This document shows, piece by piece, positions 51,744-60,475 of a DNA stretch of 64,000 nt. This stretch comes from Yanghanlia sp047501535. GTDB taxonomy: Bacteria > Pseudomonadota > Gammaproteobacteria > Burkholderiales > Burkholderiaceae_B. The notes beneath the pieces were generated by a model that was not told the DNA's origin, did not search any database, and worked only from the letters and a program-made list of their open reading frames with translations. Every line of letters starts with the position of its first letter. Position 1 is the stretch's first letter. Position numbers and translations under genes: made by a program. The stretch lies in the NCBI RefSeq assembly GCF_047501535.1, contig NZ_JAZDRJ010000004.1:1-64000 (forward strand). Direction: 5' to 3'.

Positions 51744-53120
51744 ATGAATAACCCAATCGACGCCTTCCCCACCAGCACACGCAACCGCGACATTTCCTAC
51801 CACCTGCACCCCTACACCAACGCAGTCAAACACAAAGAAGTCGGCCCGCTTATCATCGAGCGCGGCGAAGGCATCTATGTCTATGACGAGAACGGCAAGC
51901 GTTATATAGAGGGCATGGCCGGCCTGTGGAGTGTGGCTGTCGGCTTTAACGAAGCCCGACTGGTAGAGGCCGCCACCCGGCAAATGCAGAAGCTGCCCTT
52001 CTATCACACGTTCACTCACAAAGCGAACAACCCCAGCATTGCTCTGGCGGAAAAGCTGGTGCAGCTTACCGATGGCGCGATGAGCGGCGTTTTCTTTACC
52101 AACTCGGGCTCCGAAGCTAATGACACTGTCATCAAGATGGTGTGGTATTACAACAATGCTCTGGGTCGCACCGACAAGAAAAAAATCATCGCACGCAAAC
52201 GCGCTTATCACGGGGTGACGGTTGCCTCTGCCAGCCTGACGGGGCTGGCGCCTAATCACAAAGGCTTCGATCTGCCCCTGCCGCAGATGAAGCATGTCAC
52301 CACCCCGCACTTTTATCGTGAAGGCCGGCCCGGGGAGACCGAGGAGGAATTTGCCTCACGCCTGGCTGCGGAATTAGATGCCTTCATCCAGCAGGAAGGC
52401 CCTGAAACGGTAGCCGCCTTCATTGGCGAACCCGTTATGGGTGCCGGCGGCGTGCTCGTCCCCCCTGCTACGTATTGGGAAAAAATTCAGGCAGTGTGCC
52501 GCAAGCACGATGTATTGCTGGTGGCCGACGAAGTCATTACTGGGTTTGGGCGTTTGGGCACCCTGTTTGGCTCACACAAATTCAATATCCAGCCTGACAT
52601 CATGGTCCTGTCCAAACAGCTGACATCTTCCTACATGCCTCTGGCCGCCATTCTCATGAATGAGCAGGTTCACAAAACCATTACCGAATACACCGGCGAG
52701 CTGGGCGTTTTCGGCCATGGTTACACCACCAGCGGAAACCCTGTATCCACGGCGGTGGCACTGGAAAACATCCGTATCATCGAAGAACGGGGCTTGGTGG
52801 AGAACGCTGCGCGTATGGGTGAACTGTTGCAATCCTCACTGGGCGCCTTGCGGGATCACCCCTTGGTGGGTGAAGTGCGTGGCACCGGCCTGATCGCCGC
52901 TGTCGAACTGGTGGCCGACAAAGCCTCGCGCCAGCCATTCGACCCGCTTGGGCGCGTAGGCGCAATGGTGGCGGAACATGCCCAAGCACGCGGCCTCATT
53001 TTGCGTAATATTCAAGACAGCATGGCGTTCTGCCCGCCTCTTATTATTAACGAAGAGCAGGTCGGCGAACTTGTGAGCACCTTCACGGCCGCCCTGAACG
53101 AAGTCGCCGCCAAGGTTTAA
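51744..53120 (+). CDS. Class III omega-amino-acid aminotransferase
   Basis: A 458-residue PLP enzyme similar to putrescine/GABA/beta-alanine-pyruvate transaminases (SpuC-like). It has YIEGMAGLWSVAVGF near the start, FFTNSGSEANDTVIKM for the phosphate loop, LLVADEVITGFGRLG for the PLP-contacting Asp, and the Schiff-base lysine in MVLSKQLTSSYMP. The start at 51744 is the first residue of the family-like N-terminus. Proximity to putA and an Lrp regulator suggests amino-acid or polyamine catabolism, inference only. It is followed by a strong terminator. Confidence 0.9.
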   Translation: MNNPIDAFPTSTRNRDISYHLHPYTNAVKHKEVGPLIIERGEGIYVYDENGKRYIEGMAGLWSVAVGFNEARLVEAATRQMQKLPFYHTFTHKANNPSIALAEKLVQLTDGAMSGVFFTNSGSEANDTVIKMVWYYNNALGRTDKKKIIARKRAYHGVTVASASLTGLAPNHKGFDLPLPQMKHVTTPHFYREGRPGETEEEFASRLAAELDAFIQQEGPETVAAFIGEPVMGAGGVLVPPATYWEKIQAVCRKHDVLLVADEVITGFGRLGTLFGSHKFNIQPDIMVLSKQLTSSYMPLAAILMNEQVHKTITEYTGELGVFGHGYTTSGNPVSTAVALENIRIIEERGLVENAARMGELLQSSLGALRDHPLVGEVRGTGLIAAVELVADKASRQPFDPLGRVGAMVAEHAQARGLILRNIQDSMAFCPPLIINEEQVGELVSTFTAALNEVAAKV

Positions 53121-53173
53121 GCGCATATCGCGCCCATCACCCCGCCCGGGGTTATAGCCGACACGGCGACACA

Positions 53174-53210
53174 AAAAAGCTCCGTCTTCATTATGAAGCG
53201 GAGCTTTTTC
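53174..53210. terminator. Bidirectional terminator after the aminotransferase gene
   Basis: A stem formed by 53174-53190 and 53193-53209 with one bulge ends in a T-run on the plus strand (CTTTTTC) and a six-T run on the minus strand. It serves the convergent aminotransferase and YceI transcripts. Confidence 0.88.
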
Positions 53211-53291
53211 TATGACTTACAAGCAGTATTTATATACCGCCCGTCGCATCATTCAGCCGAGCACGTGAGTCGTGCCCGGCCGAAGTGACTC

Positions 53292-53861
53292 TTACTGCGC
53301 AATGGCTTCGACGGAGATATCCAGCGTGACTTCGTCGCTTACGCCGGGAGCAAACTTGCCAGCGTTGAACTCTGTGCGAGAAATCACCGCCGTTGCGTTA
53401 GCGCCGATAGCGTCCTTCTTCATCATGGGGTGGGGGCCGTTGAAGAAGGAGGTCACAGTCAGGGTCACAGGCTTGGTCACCCCTTTGATAGTGAGATCGC
53501 CCTCGATAGCAGCAGGCTGGTCGCCTTCAAACACCACCTTGGTGGACTTGAAAGTCGCCTTCGGGAACTGAGCGGTATCCAGGAAGTCCTCGCCCTGGAT
53601 ATGGCCGTCGAACGCCTCGAAACCGGTGCTGACAGAAGTCATGTCGATAGAAATATCCACCTGAGCTTCTTTAGCTTCTTTGTCGAGAACAATGGTGCCA
53701 GTTGTGTTGTCAAACTGCAGCGACTGCTTGGACAAACCCATGTGGTTGTACGAAAAACGCGGGAAAGTGTGGCTGGAATCCACCGCATAGGTGACGGGCT
53801 CAGCCAGAGCCTGACCGGCGAACAACGTAGCGAATGCAGCTGCAACAAGAGTTTTTTTCAT
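53292..53861 (-). CDS. YceI-family periplasmic lipid-binding protein (second copy)
   Basis: A 189-residue exported protein with a signal peptide ending ALA at 20 and a lipocalin-like YceI domain (YAVDSSHTFPRFSYNHMGLSK, GDLTIKGVTKPVTLTV). YceI proteins bind polyisoprenoids such as ubiquinone precursors in a barrel. It is the last of three genes transcribed together with a cytochrome b561 and another YceI, an arrangement common in proteobacteria and often linked to acid or base stress. Confidence 0.92.
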   Translation of the reverse strand: MKKTLVAAAFATLFAGQALAEPVTYAVDSSHTFPRFSYNHMGLSKQSLQFDNTTGTIVLDKEAKEAQVDISIDMTSVSTGFEAFDGHIQGEDFLDTAQFPKATFKSTKVVFEGDQPAAIEGDLTIKGVTKPVTLTVTSFFNGPHPMMKKDAIGANATAVISRTEFNAGKFAPGVSDEVTLDISVEAIAQ

Positions 53862-53920
53862 AAGAGAACCTATTTTGTGTTAGTTAAGAATTAATCGGGT
53901 AAAAAGTTGTGCCCCCCCCT

Positions 53921-54493
53921 TTAGGGGCGAGCAACCATGTGGAACTTAAGCTCGATGTCGTTAGCAACGATGCTGAAATCCTTCCATTGCCCTTCGCCCA
54001 CCGCAAAATCAGCGCGCTGAAAGGTGAAACTGCCCTCAAAGACGCCCGCGCCGTTTTCCTCCTTGAAGGTGACCGGCACCGTAATTTCTTTGGTATGACC
54101 TTTGATAGTGAGATCGCCGGTTACCTGGTACTGGTTATCGCTCACAGCTTCAACCTTGCTTGATGTAAATGTCGCCAAAGGGTGGGCGGCCAGCGCCAGC
54201 CACTCGTCTTTTTCAAGCTCGGTATTGGCTTCGTCATAACCCGCGTCGATGCTTGCCAAAGCCACTTCAACCGCCACTTTGGCCGCTTCAGGCTTCGCCG
54301 GGTCAAAGCTAAGCTCGGTTGCCTTGATCTCGCTGAAACCACCGTCCATCTTCACATTCATCTGGCTGTAGCCAAAAGAAATGCTGCTGGCGTCGGAATC
54401 AAGCGTGGTGTATTCCACCGCGTGGGCGCTGCCCAAGGCACTAAAACTCAATACAGCGGCCAGGGCCAGGGGGCGTAATAAAGATATGTTCAT
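53921..54493 (-). CDS. YceI-family periplasmic protein (first copy)
   Basis: A 190-residue exported protein. The signal peptide ends AHA at 25 and the YceI barrel follows (YTTLDSDASSISFGYSQMNV, GDLTIKGHTKEITVPVTF). It differs widely from the adjacent copy outside the GDLTIKG motif, so the pair is an old duplication rather than a recent one. It starts 45 bp after the cytochrome b561 gene. Confidence 0.92.
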   Translation of the reverse strand: MNISLLRPLALAAVLSFSALGSAHAVEYTTLDSDASSISFGYSQMNVKMDGGFSEIKATELSFDPAKPEAAKVAVEVALASIDAGYDEANTELEKDEWLALAAHPLATFTSSKVEAVSDNQYQVTGDLTIKGHTKEITVPVTFKEENGAGVFEGSFTFQRADFAVGEGQWKDFSIVANDIELKFHMVARP

Positions 54494-54538
54494 AAATATT
54501 GCTCCGGGAGTTTTTTTACTATCTGAAAAGCCTGACCC

Positions 54539-55078
54539 TTACTGCTTGCTAAGAAAAGGCAGCATCCGGGCCAGCACCGTATCTTTTTTGACAAAATGGT
54601 GTTGCAGCGCCGCCCCCACGTGACCTATGACCACCGCCAGTAACAAGTAGTTCAATATCCGATGCGTATTCTGCAACGCAGTGCCGAGTTCACGGCTCTT
54701 GCCAAGCAGATCGGGCAATGGCCAAACGCCAAACAACACAACCGATACCCCCTGCGCAGAGCTGGCAAGCCAGCCGGTGAGGGGAATGGCAAGCATCAGC
54801 ACATACAGCAAAGCGTGGCCTGCATGAGCGGCCAGCCGCGACGCTGGCCCCATATCAGAAGGCAAGGACGGTGCGCGGTGTGTCAAGCGCCATACGACTC
54901 GAACCACCACCAGCGCCAACAGGGTAATGCCCGCCCATTTATGCCAGGCGATCAGCTTCAGCTTATTGGGTGAGAACGGCAGAGCTTCCATGTAGTAGCC
55001 CAGCGCGAATGTCCCCGCCAGGCCCAGTGCGACCAGCCAATGCAGGAAGATTGCGGTAGAGGTATAACGGTGTGTCAT
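54539..55078 (-). CDS. Cytochrome b561 family protein
   Basis: A 179-residue membrane protein with four spans and the haem-ligating histidines expected for the YodB/CybB type (HWLVALGLAG, HKWAGITLL, HAGHALLYVLMLAIPLTGW, HRILNYLLL and HVGAALQHHFV). It probably passes electrons between quinol and a periplasmic partner. It heads the operon with two YceI genes, and is divergent from a LysR regulator with palindromes in the gap. Confidence 0.92.
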   Translation of the reverse strand: MTHRYTSTAIFLHWLVALGLAGTFALGYYMEALPFSPNKLKLIAWHKWAGITLLALVVVRVVWRLTHRAPSLPSDMGPASRLAAHAGHALLYVLMLAIPLTGWLASSAQGVSVVLFGVWPLPDLLGKSRELGTALQNTHRILNYLLLAVVIGHVGAALQHHFVKKDTVLARMLPFLSKQ

Positions 55079-55144
55079 ATTCTTTTTAATCCCAAATAGG
55101 CGCCGCGGGTCGGGCGGTAAAAGAAGAACCTGCGTTCTAATGTT

Positions 55145-55224
55145 TAGTTCGATATAAGCATTCTATTAAAAAGAAATATCGGGAGAAACAGCGAAATCGA
55201 ACTATAATAATTCCAAATATGGAA
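55145..55224. promoter_or_regulatory. Divergent control region of cytochrome b561 and LysR genes
   Basis: It holds a 9-bp inverted repeat TAGTTCGAT (55145-55153) with ATCGAACTA (55196-55204), and TTCCA-N4-TGGAA (55211-55224) just before the LysR start. Both are plausible LysR operators. No experiment or database motif was checked. Confidence 0.45.
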
Positions 55225-55236
55225 CAATAAACGACT

Positions 55237-56148
55237 ATGTCTGCCTTAAAACTCCATGCCAACGACCTGATTCTCTTCGCCCACATCATCGACGCGGGCA
55301 GCTTTACCCGTGCTTCCGATCTCACGGGTTTGCCCAAATCCACCCTGTCCCGCAGGTTATCCGAATTGGAAGACGAACTGGGCGAGCGGCTCATGCAGCG
55401 CAGCACGCGGCGGCTGGTGCTGACCGATTTCGGGGAAAGCATTCTTGAACATGCCCGGCGCCTGGCAGATGAAACCGAAGCCGCCACCTCATTGGCACAA
55501 CACCGGCAAGCCACGCCTCACGGCACACTGCGCGTATCTCTGCCGCCGGAGTTTCGCGAATTGTCTGTGGTGCAGATCGTCACGGAATTCTCCCGCCGGT
55601 ATCCCAATGTGCGTCTGGAGCTGGATCTCTCTTCGCGCCGGGTCGACATCATCGCCGAGCGCTTCGACGTTGCGATTCGTGCCGCCACTCACCTTCCGGA
55701 TGACAGTTCACTGGTAGCCCGGCAACTCACCACCCTGCATAATGGCCTGTACGCCAGCCCCGAATATCTGCGGTGCAACGGCACACCTGATAGCCCCGCC
55801 GACCTGCTCAACCACACCGGCCTCGTTCTGGTAACGAGCGGTGGCGAGCCTCAGCAATGGCGGTTGACACGGGAAAACGAGCGGTGGGAAGGCGTGCCCT
55901 CCAACATTCTCCTGGCTAACTCATTGGGATTGCAGCAGGAACTCGCAGCGCAGGGCCTGGGCATTGTCGGCCTATCCGACCGCTACGCCCAGCCCATGGT
56001 GGAACAAGGAAAACTACAACCGGTATTACCGCAGTGGCGCCTGCCAGACATCATCATCTGGTGCGTCACGCCGGGGCGCCGCCTACTCCCACAGCGCACG
56101 TTAGTGTTTATTGAGTTGCTGAAGGAAGTTTTAGTGAACCCTCAGTAG
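55237..56148 (+). CDS. LysR-family regulator divergent from cytochrome b561
   Basis: A 303-residue LysR protein of the DsdC/CrgA-like group, with HTH SFTRASDLTGLPKSTLSRRLSELEDELG at residues 22-49 and a substrate-binding domain in which PPEFRELSVVQIVTEFSRRYPNVRLELDLSSR is typical. Its divergent position suggests it controls the cytochrome b561-YceI operon. The effector is unknown. Confidence 0.9.
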   Translation: MSALKLHANDLILFAHIIDAGSFTRASDLTGLPKSTLSRRLSELEDELGERLMQRSTRRLVLTDFGESILEHARRLADETEAATSLAQHRQATPHGTLRVSLPPEFRELSVVQIVTEFSRRYPNVRLELDLSSRRVDIIAERFDVAIRAATHLPDDSSLVARQLTTLHNGLYASPEYLRCNGTPDSPADLLNHTGLVLVTSGGEPQQWRLTRENERWEGVPSNILLANSLGLQQELAAQGLGIVGLSDRYAQPMVEQGKLQPVLPQWRLPDIIIWCVTPGRRLLPQRTLVFIELLKEVLVNPQ

Positions 56149-56168
56149 TGGGACAGAGTAACCCCACT
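56147..56168. repeat. Palindromic element with GGGACAGA core after the LysR gene
   Basis: AGTGGG and CCCACT arms enclose ACAGAGTAAC directly at the LysR stop codon. The GGGACAGA stretch is shared with the hairpins flanking putA. Confidence 0.35.
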
Positions 56169-56191
56169 GCTTATCGGATTGGCAGAGCAGC

Positions 56192-57022
56192 TCAATGCCC
56201 CACATGAGAGCTAGTGCGCGCGCTCAACTTACAGGCCATTTTCGCAGCGACATCTTTCAACGGCTCCAAGAGGGACACGCAGGCTTCCTCGTGAGTTAAC
56301 GCCGACCGAAGATAGATGATGTTGATAGAGCCAAAAACATGCCTTTTGGTCATGATCGGCACGCCAATACTAAAAAATTGGGCAGCATAAGCATGCTCAG
56401 AGTAACCCTCAGTCATTGTTGCAAAGCCTTGTTCTCGCACGCGTTGCAACAGTTTTTGTAGTTCCTCTGGGCGCCTAGCTAAATCGAATGACGGGTCGGG
56501 ATTCTGTTCTGCCTTGCTCAGAAATGCCTGTCGTTCACTTTCCGGACAATTAGCCAGATACGCTAAACCGATGCTAGTTAAAAGAACTGGTGCACGGAAG
56601 CCCGCAACGCGCCTGAACTGCATCGGCTCTGCATGACGCGAGGTATCAACCACTATCATTGCATCCTGATCAAGGATAGCAACGTCTGACGGCCAACCTA
56701 TCGCTTGACGAAACTCTCTCAGATCTTGAGAAACAATGGTGCTGATGGCCGAATGGCGATCGTACCCGGAGCTCAACTGCAACGTTTTACCGGTGACACG
56801 ATAAACAGCGGCCTCCTCGCGCACCACATAACCCGCATGAATGAGCGTGGTCAGCATCCGGACAATCGTCGCCTTATCTAATAAGGTTTGCCGGTGAATA
56901 TCAGCGACAGTTGCTCCGCCGGCTACTCTATTCACAGCGGCTAACACGTCTAGAACTCTCAGCGCTGCAATCACCGGCTTATAAGATGACATTTGCTTAA
57001 CCTCGTTAACGGCGCCCTCCAT
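56192..57022 (-). CDS. IclR-family regulator of the Liv-type transporter locus
   Basis: A 276-residue regulator with an N-terminal winged HTH (AALRVLDVLAAVNRVAGGATVADIHRQTLLDKATIVRMLTTL region, residues 18-60) and an IclR effector domain (from about residue 90). AGGA lies 6 nt before the chosen ATG; an in-frame ATG at 56992 with GAGG is also credible. It starts 8 bp after livM and is thus the last gene of the liv-like operon, suggesting autoregulation with the transporter. Base composition is clearly more AT-rich than in upstream genes. Confidence 0.9.
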   Translation of the reverse strand: MEGAVNEVKQMSSYKPVIAALRVLDVLAAVNRVAGGATVADIHRQTLLDKATIVRMLTTLIHAGYVVREEAAVYRVTGKTLQLSSGYDRHSAISTIVSQDLREFRQAIGWPSDVAILDQDAMIVVDTSRHAEPMQFRRVAGFRAPVLLTSIGLAYLANCPESERQAFLSKAEQNPDPSFDLARRPEELQKLLQRVREQGFATMTEGYSEHAYAAQFFSIGVPIMTKRHVFGSINIIYLRSALTHEEACVSLLEPLKDVAAKMACKLSARTSSHVGH

Positions 57023-57030
57023 GCAGTGTC

Positions 57031-58044
57031 CTATTTTTGCTTCTTCCGTGACGAAAGGAGGGTTCCGACTATGCCTTTAGGCATGTAAATAATGAACAGA
57101 AGCAGCAAAACACCGTAAATAATACCATCAAGCGAAAGCGCCCTAGTTCCGAGGTTCTCAGTTAGCCAAGCCGAACTTTGTGCAAAAACACGTAAGCCCT
57201 CACTTAACGATTGGGTGAGAATGGCACCTACTGTAGGCCCTAGAAGAACGCCAATTCCACCTGCAACTACGCCAAAGACGATACTCAAAGAAACATTCAA
57301 CCCGGAAATACTTTCAGGAGCAATATACATTTGGTATTGCGCAAAGATCGCCCCGCCTAAAGCAGTTAGAGCTGCCGAGATCATTGTAACTTTCAGCTTC
57401 TCATATGTAACATTAATCCCCGCTGCAGCTGCTGCATCCTCATCCTCGTTTATCGCCTCTAATGCCTGACGATCCATACTGTTATTCAGCTTTTGCCAGA
57501 CAATCAGTGTAAATGTCCAAATGACCAGTACGACGAAGTACGCAACAAAACGATTGGTTTCAAACTGGACTGCAAAGAACGACAAACCATCACCGTAGCG
57601 CTGAGGCTGTGTTCCCAAGGAGCCACCAGTGTAATCACGCAGCCCGACAATACAAAGACGCACAAACTCCACCAGCGCCAAAGTAAGAAGTGCAAAGTAA
57701 TGGCCTTTAATTCGCTGCATAAAAGAGGGATAGCCAATCATAACAGCCAAAATCACTGCCAAAACTATGGAAATGGGTATACCCACCAGAGGACTCAAAC
57801 CAAACCAATTCCATAACATCACGGTTACGTAAGCGCCTACTCCAGTAAAAGCCCCGTGCCCCAGCGAAGTCAGGCCAAATCTCCCCATTAACGCCCAAGC
57901 CGTATATATCTGCGCCCAAATTAAAGTTTGAATAACAAGGTGTAGATAATAGCGACTACCGGAAGAAAACAGACCAACAATTAAGAAAGGTAGAGAGCAC
58001 ATAACGATGGCTCCAACCAGAACTAAAAGCATTGTTCTTTTCAT
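57031..58044 (-). CDS. Branched-chain amino-acid type ABC permease LivM-like
   Basis: A 337-residue inner-membrane permease with about nine to ten spans, of the LivM class (GRFGLTSLGHGAFTGVGAYVTVML and GGIGVLLGPTVGAILTQSLSEGLR). The start at 58044 leaves one nucleotide after the LivH stop. It works with LivH as the membrane dimer of a HAAT-family importer that may carry amino acids, amides, urea or organic acids. GC content is low for this window. Confidence 0.92.
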   Translation of the reverse strand: MKRTMLLVLVGAIVMCSLPFLIVGLFSSGSRYYLHLVIQTLIWAQIYTAWALMGRFGLTSLGHGAFTGVGAYVTVMLWNWFGLSPLVGIPISIVLAVILAVMIGYPSFMQRIKGHYFALLTLALVEFVRLCIVGLRDYTGGSLGTQPQRYGDGLSFFAVQFETNRFVAYFVVLVIWTFTLIVWQKLNNSMDRQALEAINEDEDAAAAAGINVTYEKLKVTMISAALTALGGAIFAQYQMYIAPESISGLNVSLSIVFGVVAGGIGVLLGPTVGAILTQSLSEGLRVFAQSSAWLTENLGTRALSLDGIIYGVLLLLFIIYMPKGIVGTLLSSRKKQK

Positions 58045-58045
58045 A

Positions 58046-58918
58046 TCAGCTCTTCCCAAACAAGCCCTGTGGACGAACAAACATCGCGGCCATAAACACC
58101 AGGAACGCAATAGCGTACCCCCACTCAGTGGAGAAATACGACCCTCCAACGACTATCAGCTGGGAAATAATTAGAGCAGCGACAAAACCTCCCACAAGGC
58201 TTCCCAGGCCGCCCAAAACACAAACGAGAAATATTAATGGACCAAATTGAAACCCGATATGTGGATGAATATCAAACTGTAGCGTCATCAACACTGCACC
58301 GAGGCCCGCCAATCCACCCCCAATCGCTGATGTGATTATGTATATACGATTACTATTAACGCCTACCAAAGGCATTACCTCTCGATCTTGGCTCAGTGCA
58401 AGAATGGCAATACCTGTGTACGTCTTGCGTAAAAAAATAGCGAGGCCAATCATTGCCACAACAGCGACAGCAAATGTCACGAGACGGGAATTCGCAAAAA
58501 ACATATCCCCGACAGATATCGATCCCATAGAGATACCCAAGCTACGGAACTCAATACCGAACACCATTGTGGCGCTGGCCTGCAATAGTACTAAAACCCC
58601 ACCTGTAGCCAATAGCTGATTAATTGGAGCAGTATTTAATATCGGCTTAATAACGATAAAATGAAGCGCCACCCCTAACACCATGGTCACTACGATTCCG
58701 AGCCCAAACGATGTAATCAGAGGCACACCAAGATCAGAATAAAAATAGTAAATACTATACATACCGATCATTACCACTTCAGCATAACAAATCCAAATAA
58801 CGTCAATGACGCCAAATATTAGATTGAGGCCGAGCGACAACAATGCCAATAATCCACCTAGAAGAACGCCATTTAAGACTGTTTCAAGCAGAAAAATATC
58901 AAATGAGAAACCCATCAC
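58046..58918 (-). CDS. Branched-chain amino-acid type ABC permease LivH-like
   Basis: A 290-residue permease with about eight spans. It has LNGVLLGGLLALLSLGLNLIFGVIDVI near the N-terminus and the C-terminal LGGLGSLVGGFVAALIISQL, both LivH landmarks. Its start overlaps the livF stop by 4 bp. Like its neighbours it is AT-richer than the rest of the window. Confidence 0.93.
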   Translation of the reverse strand: MMGFSFDIFLLETVLNGVLLGGLLALLSLGLNLIFGVIDVIWICYAEVVMIGMYSIYYFYSDLGVPLITSFGLGIVVTMVLGVALHFIVIKPILNTAPINQLLATGGVLVLLQASATMVFGIEFRSLGISMGSISVGDMFFANSRLVTFAVAVVAMIGLAIFLRKTYTGIAILALSQDREVMPLVGVNSNRIYIITSAIGGGLAGLGAVLMTLQFDIHPHIGFQFGPLIFLVCVLGGLGSLVGGFVAALIISQLIVVGGSYFSTEWGYAIAFLVFMAAMFVRPQGLFGKS

Positions 58919-59628
58919 GCAATCCCCATATAGGACTTCAGCACATCATCCGATTTCCGTAGTTCATCAGCACTACCACTCATGCGGATGGTGCCAGCCT
59001 CAAGCAAATAGGCACGATCAACCACCTGCAGCACCTTTTGAACGTTCTGCTCAACGATGAGAACCGTATAGCCCTCTTCGCTAATGCGCCGAATCAACTC
59101 AAAAACTTGTGCAACGATGACAGGCGCAAGTCCCGTTGATGGCTCATCAAGTAGAATTAACTTAGGATTACTCATGAGGGCACGACCAATAGCACACATC
59201 TGCTGCTCGCCTCCGGACATGGTCCCCGCCAATTGGCGGCGGCGTTCTTTAAGTCTTGGGAAAATGTCGTATACATAATCGAGGCGTTGTGCGAACTGGC
59301 TTCTCGCAATGCGAGGATAAGAGCCAAGCCTCAGATTGCTTTCCACTGATAGGCTGGGAAATAAACGGCGGTTTTCAGGAACATGAGCAATACCGTGCTC
59401 AACAATATGGTGTGGTGGAATGGCACTTATTTCTACGCCTTCCATTATGATTCTTCCAGCCGTCACGGGTAGCATGCCCGATATTGCTCGGAGCAATGTA
59501 GTCTTTCCAGCCCCATTCGCTCCAATAACAGCCACCGCCTCGCCTGGGCTTACTGTCATGGACACGTTATCTAGAGCCCTAAACTTACCGTATGCCGCAC
59601 TGACGTTCTCAAGGGAGAGCATGCTCAT
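58915..59628 (-). CDS. ABC transporter ATPase LivF-like
   Basis: A 237-residue ATPase with Walker A GANGAGKTT, signature MSGGEQQM, Walker B LILLDEPSTGLAP and the switch histidine replaced by Gln in LIVEQNV, as is normal for LivF. It overlaps livG by 4 bp upstream and livH by 4 bp downstream, so all are translationally coupled. Confidence 0.94.
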   Translation of the reverse strand: MSMLSLENVSAAYGKFRALDNVSMTVSPGEAVAVIGANGAGKTTLLRAISGMLPVTAGRIIMEGVEISAIPPHHIVEHGIAHVPENRRLFPSLSVESNLRLGSYPRIARSQFAQRLDYVYDIFPRLKERRRQLAGTMSGGEQQMCAIGRALMSNPKLILLDEPSTGLAPVIVAQVFELIRRISEEGYTVLIVEQNVQKVLQVVDRAYLLEAGTIRMSGSADELRKSDDVLKSYMGIA

Positions 59629-60362
59629 TGTTCACCCTCCGCTGAGTTGTCATCTAAATAAACCTGTATGACCTTGGGATCCGACTGGGCTTGCTGCGGA
59701 TCTCCGTCATAAATTTTCTCTCCCTGATTCAATACTACGACCCGATCCACAACGCGCATTAGGACGCCCATAATATGCTCTACCCAGATGATGGTAATGC
59801 CTCGCTCACGTCGTATGAACTCAAGCATATCTGCGGCCTGCTCCATTTCAGTATGGTCAAGGCCATTCAAGCTTTCATCCGCAAGAAGCAGGCGGGGTTG
59901 GCTGGCTAGTGCTCGTGCAAGCTCGAGTTTTTTCAAACCGGCAGCACCCATGCCATCAGTGGTGAGATCGGGATTAGTGGGGAGCCCAACCAATTCCATG
60001 GCTTCAAATGCCTGGCGTTTACATTCTTCGCGGCTTTTCCGCCCCTGTTGGCCAAACCAAGCGGCTAACGCTACATTTTCCACCAATGTCAACGCATTGA
60101 AAGGACGAGGTATCTGAAATGTTCGCCCTACGCCCATACGACAAATTGTGTGGGCTTTGAGCCCTTCAATCTGTTTTCCTGCGAAGCTTATAGAGCCTGA
60201 CGTCGGAGCTAAGGTACCGGCGATCATATTAAAGGTCGTACTCTTTCCTGAGCCGTTAGGCCCAATAAGCCCTAATATTTCGCCCTCTTCAACATTAAAA
60301 TTTACGTTATTAACGGCGTAGAACCCACCAAACCTTTTGGTAAGACCATTTATTTCCAGCAT
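59625..60362 (-). CDS. ABC transporter ATPase LivG-like
   Basis: A 245-residue ATPase with Walker A GPNGSGKST, Walker B LLLADESLNGLD and switch histidine in WVEHIMG. The signature segment GAAGLKKLELA is degenerate compared with LSGGQ, as is seen in some LivG proteins. The start at 60362 (MLEING) follows the family; an upstream extension lacks support. It overlaps livF by 4 bp. Confidence 0.92.
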   Translation of the reverse strand: MLEINGLTKRFGGFYAVNNVNFNVEEGEILGLIGPNGSGKSTTFNMIAGTLAPTSGSISFAGKQIEGLKAHTICRMGVGRTFQIPRPFNALTLVENVALAAWFGQQGRKSREECKRQAFEAMELVGLPTNPDLTTDGMGAAGLKKLELARALASQPRLLLADESLNGLDHTEMEQAADMLEFIRRERGITIIWVEHIMGVLMRVVDRVVVLNQGEKIYDGDPQQAQSDPKVIQVYLDDNSAEGEQ

Positions 60363-60403
60363 ATTGCTTACCTCATATGCAATATTTTTTTGGACAGAAC
60401 TTC

Positions 60404-60426
60404 CCACAGGGGATGTCCCCCTGTGG
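60404..60426. terminator. Hairpin between livK and livG
   Basis: CCACAGGGG and CCCCTGTGG (9 bp) flank a 5-nt loop in the 113-bp gap after the binding-protein gene. No T-run follows on the minus strand. It is more likely an mRNA-stabilising or partial attenuation element favouring the binding protein. Confidence 0.5.
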
Positions 60427-60475
60427 TGTAACTACTGTTCTTATTTTCAATTTTTAGATCGAATAATCTTTATAA

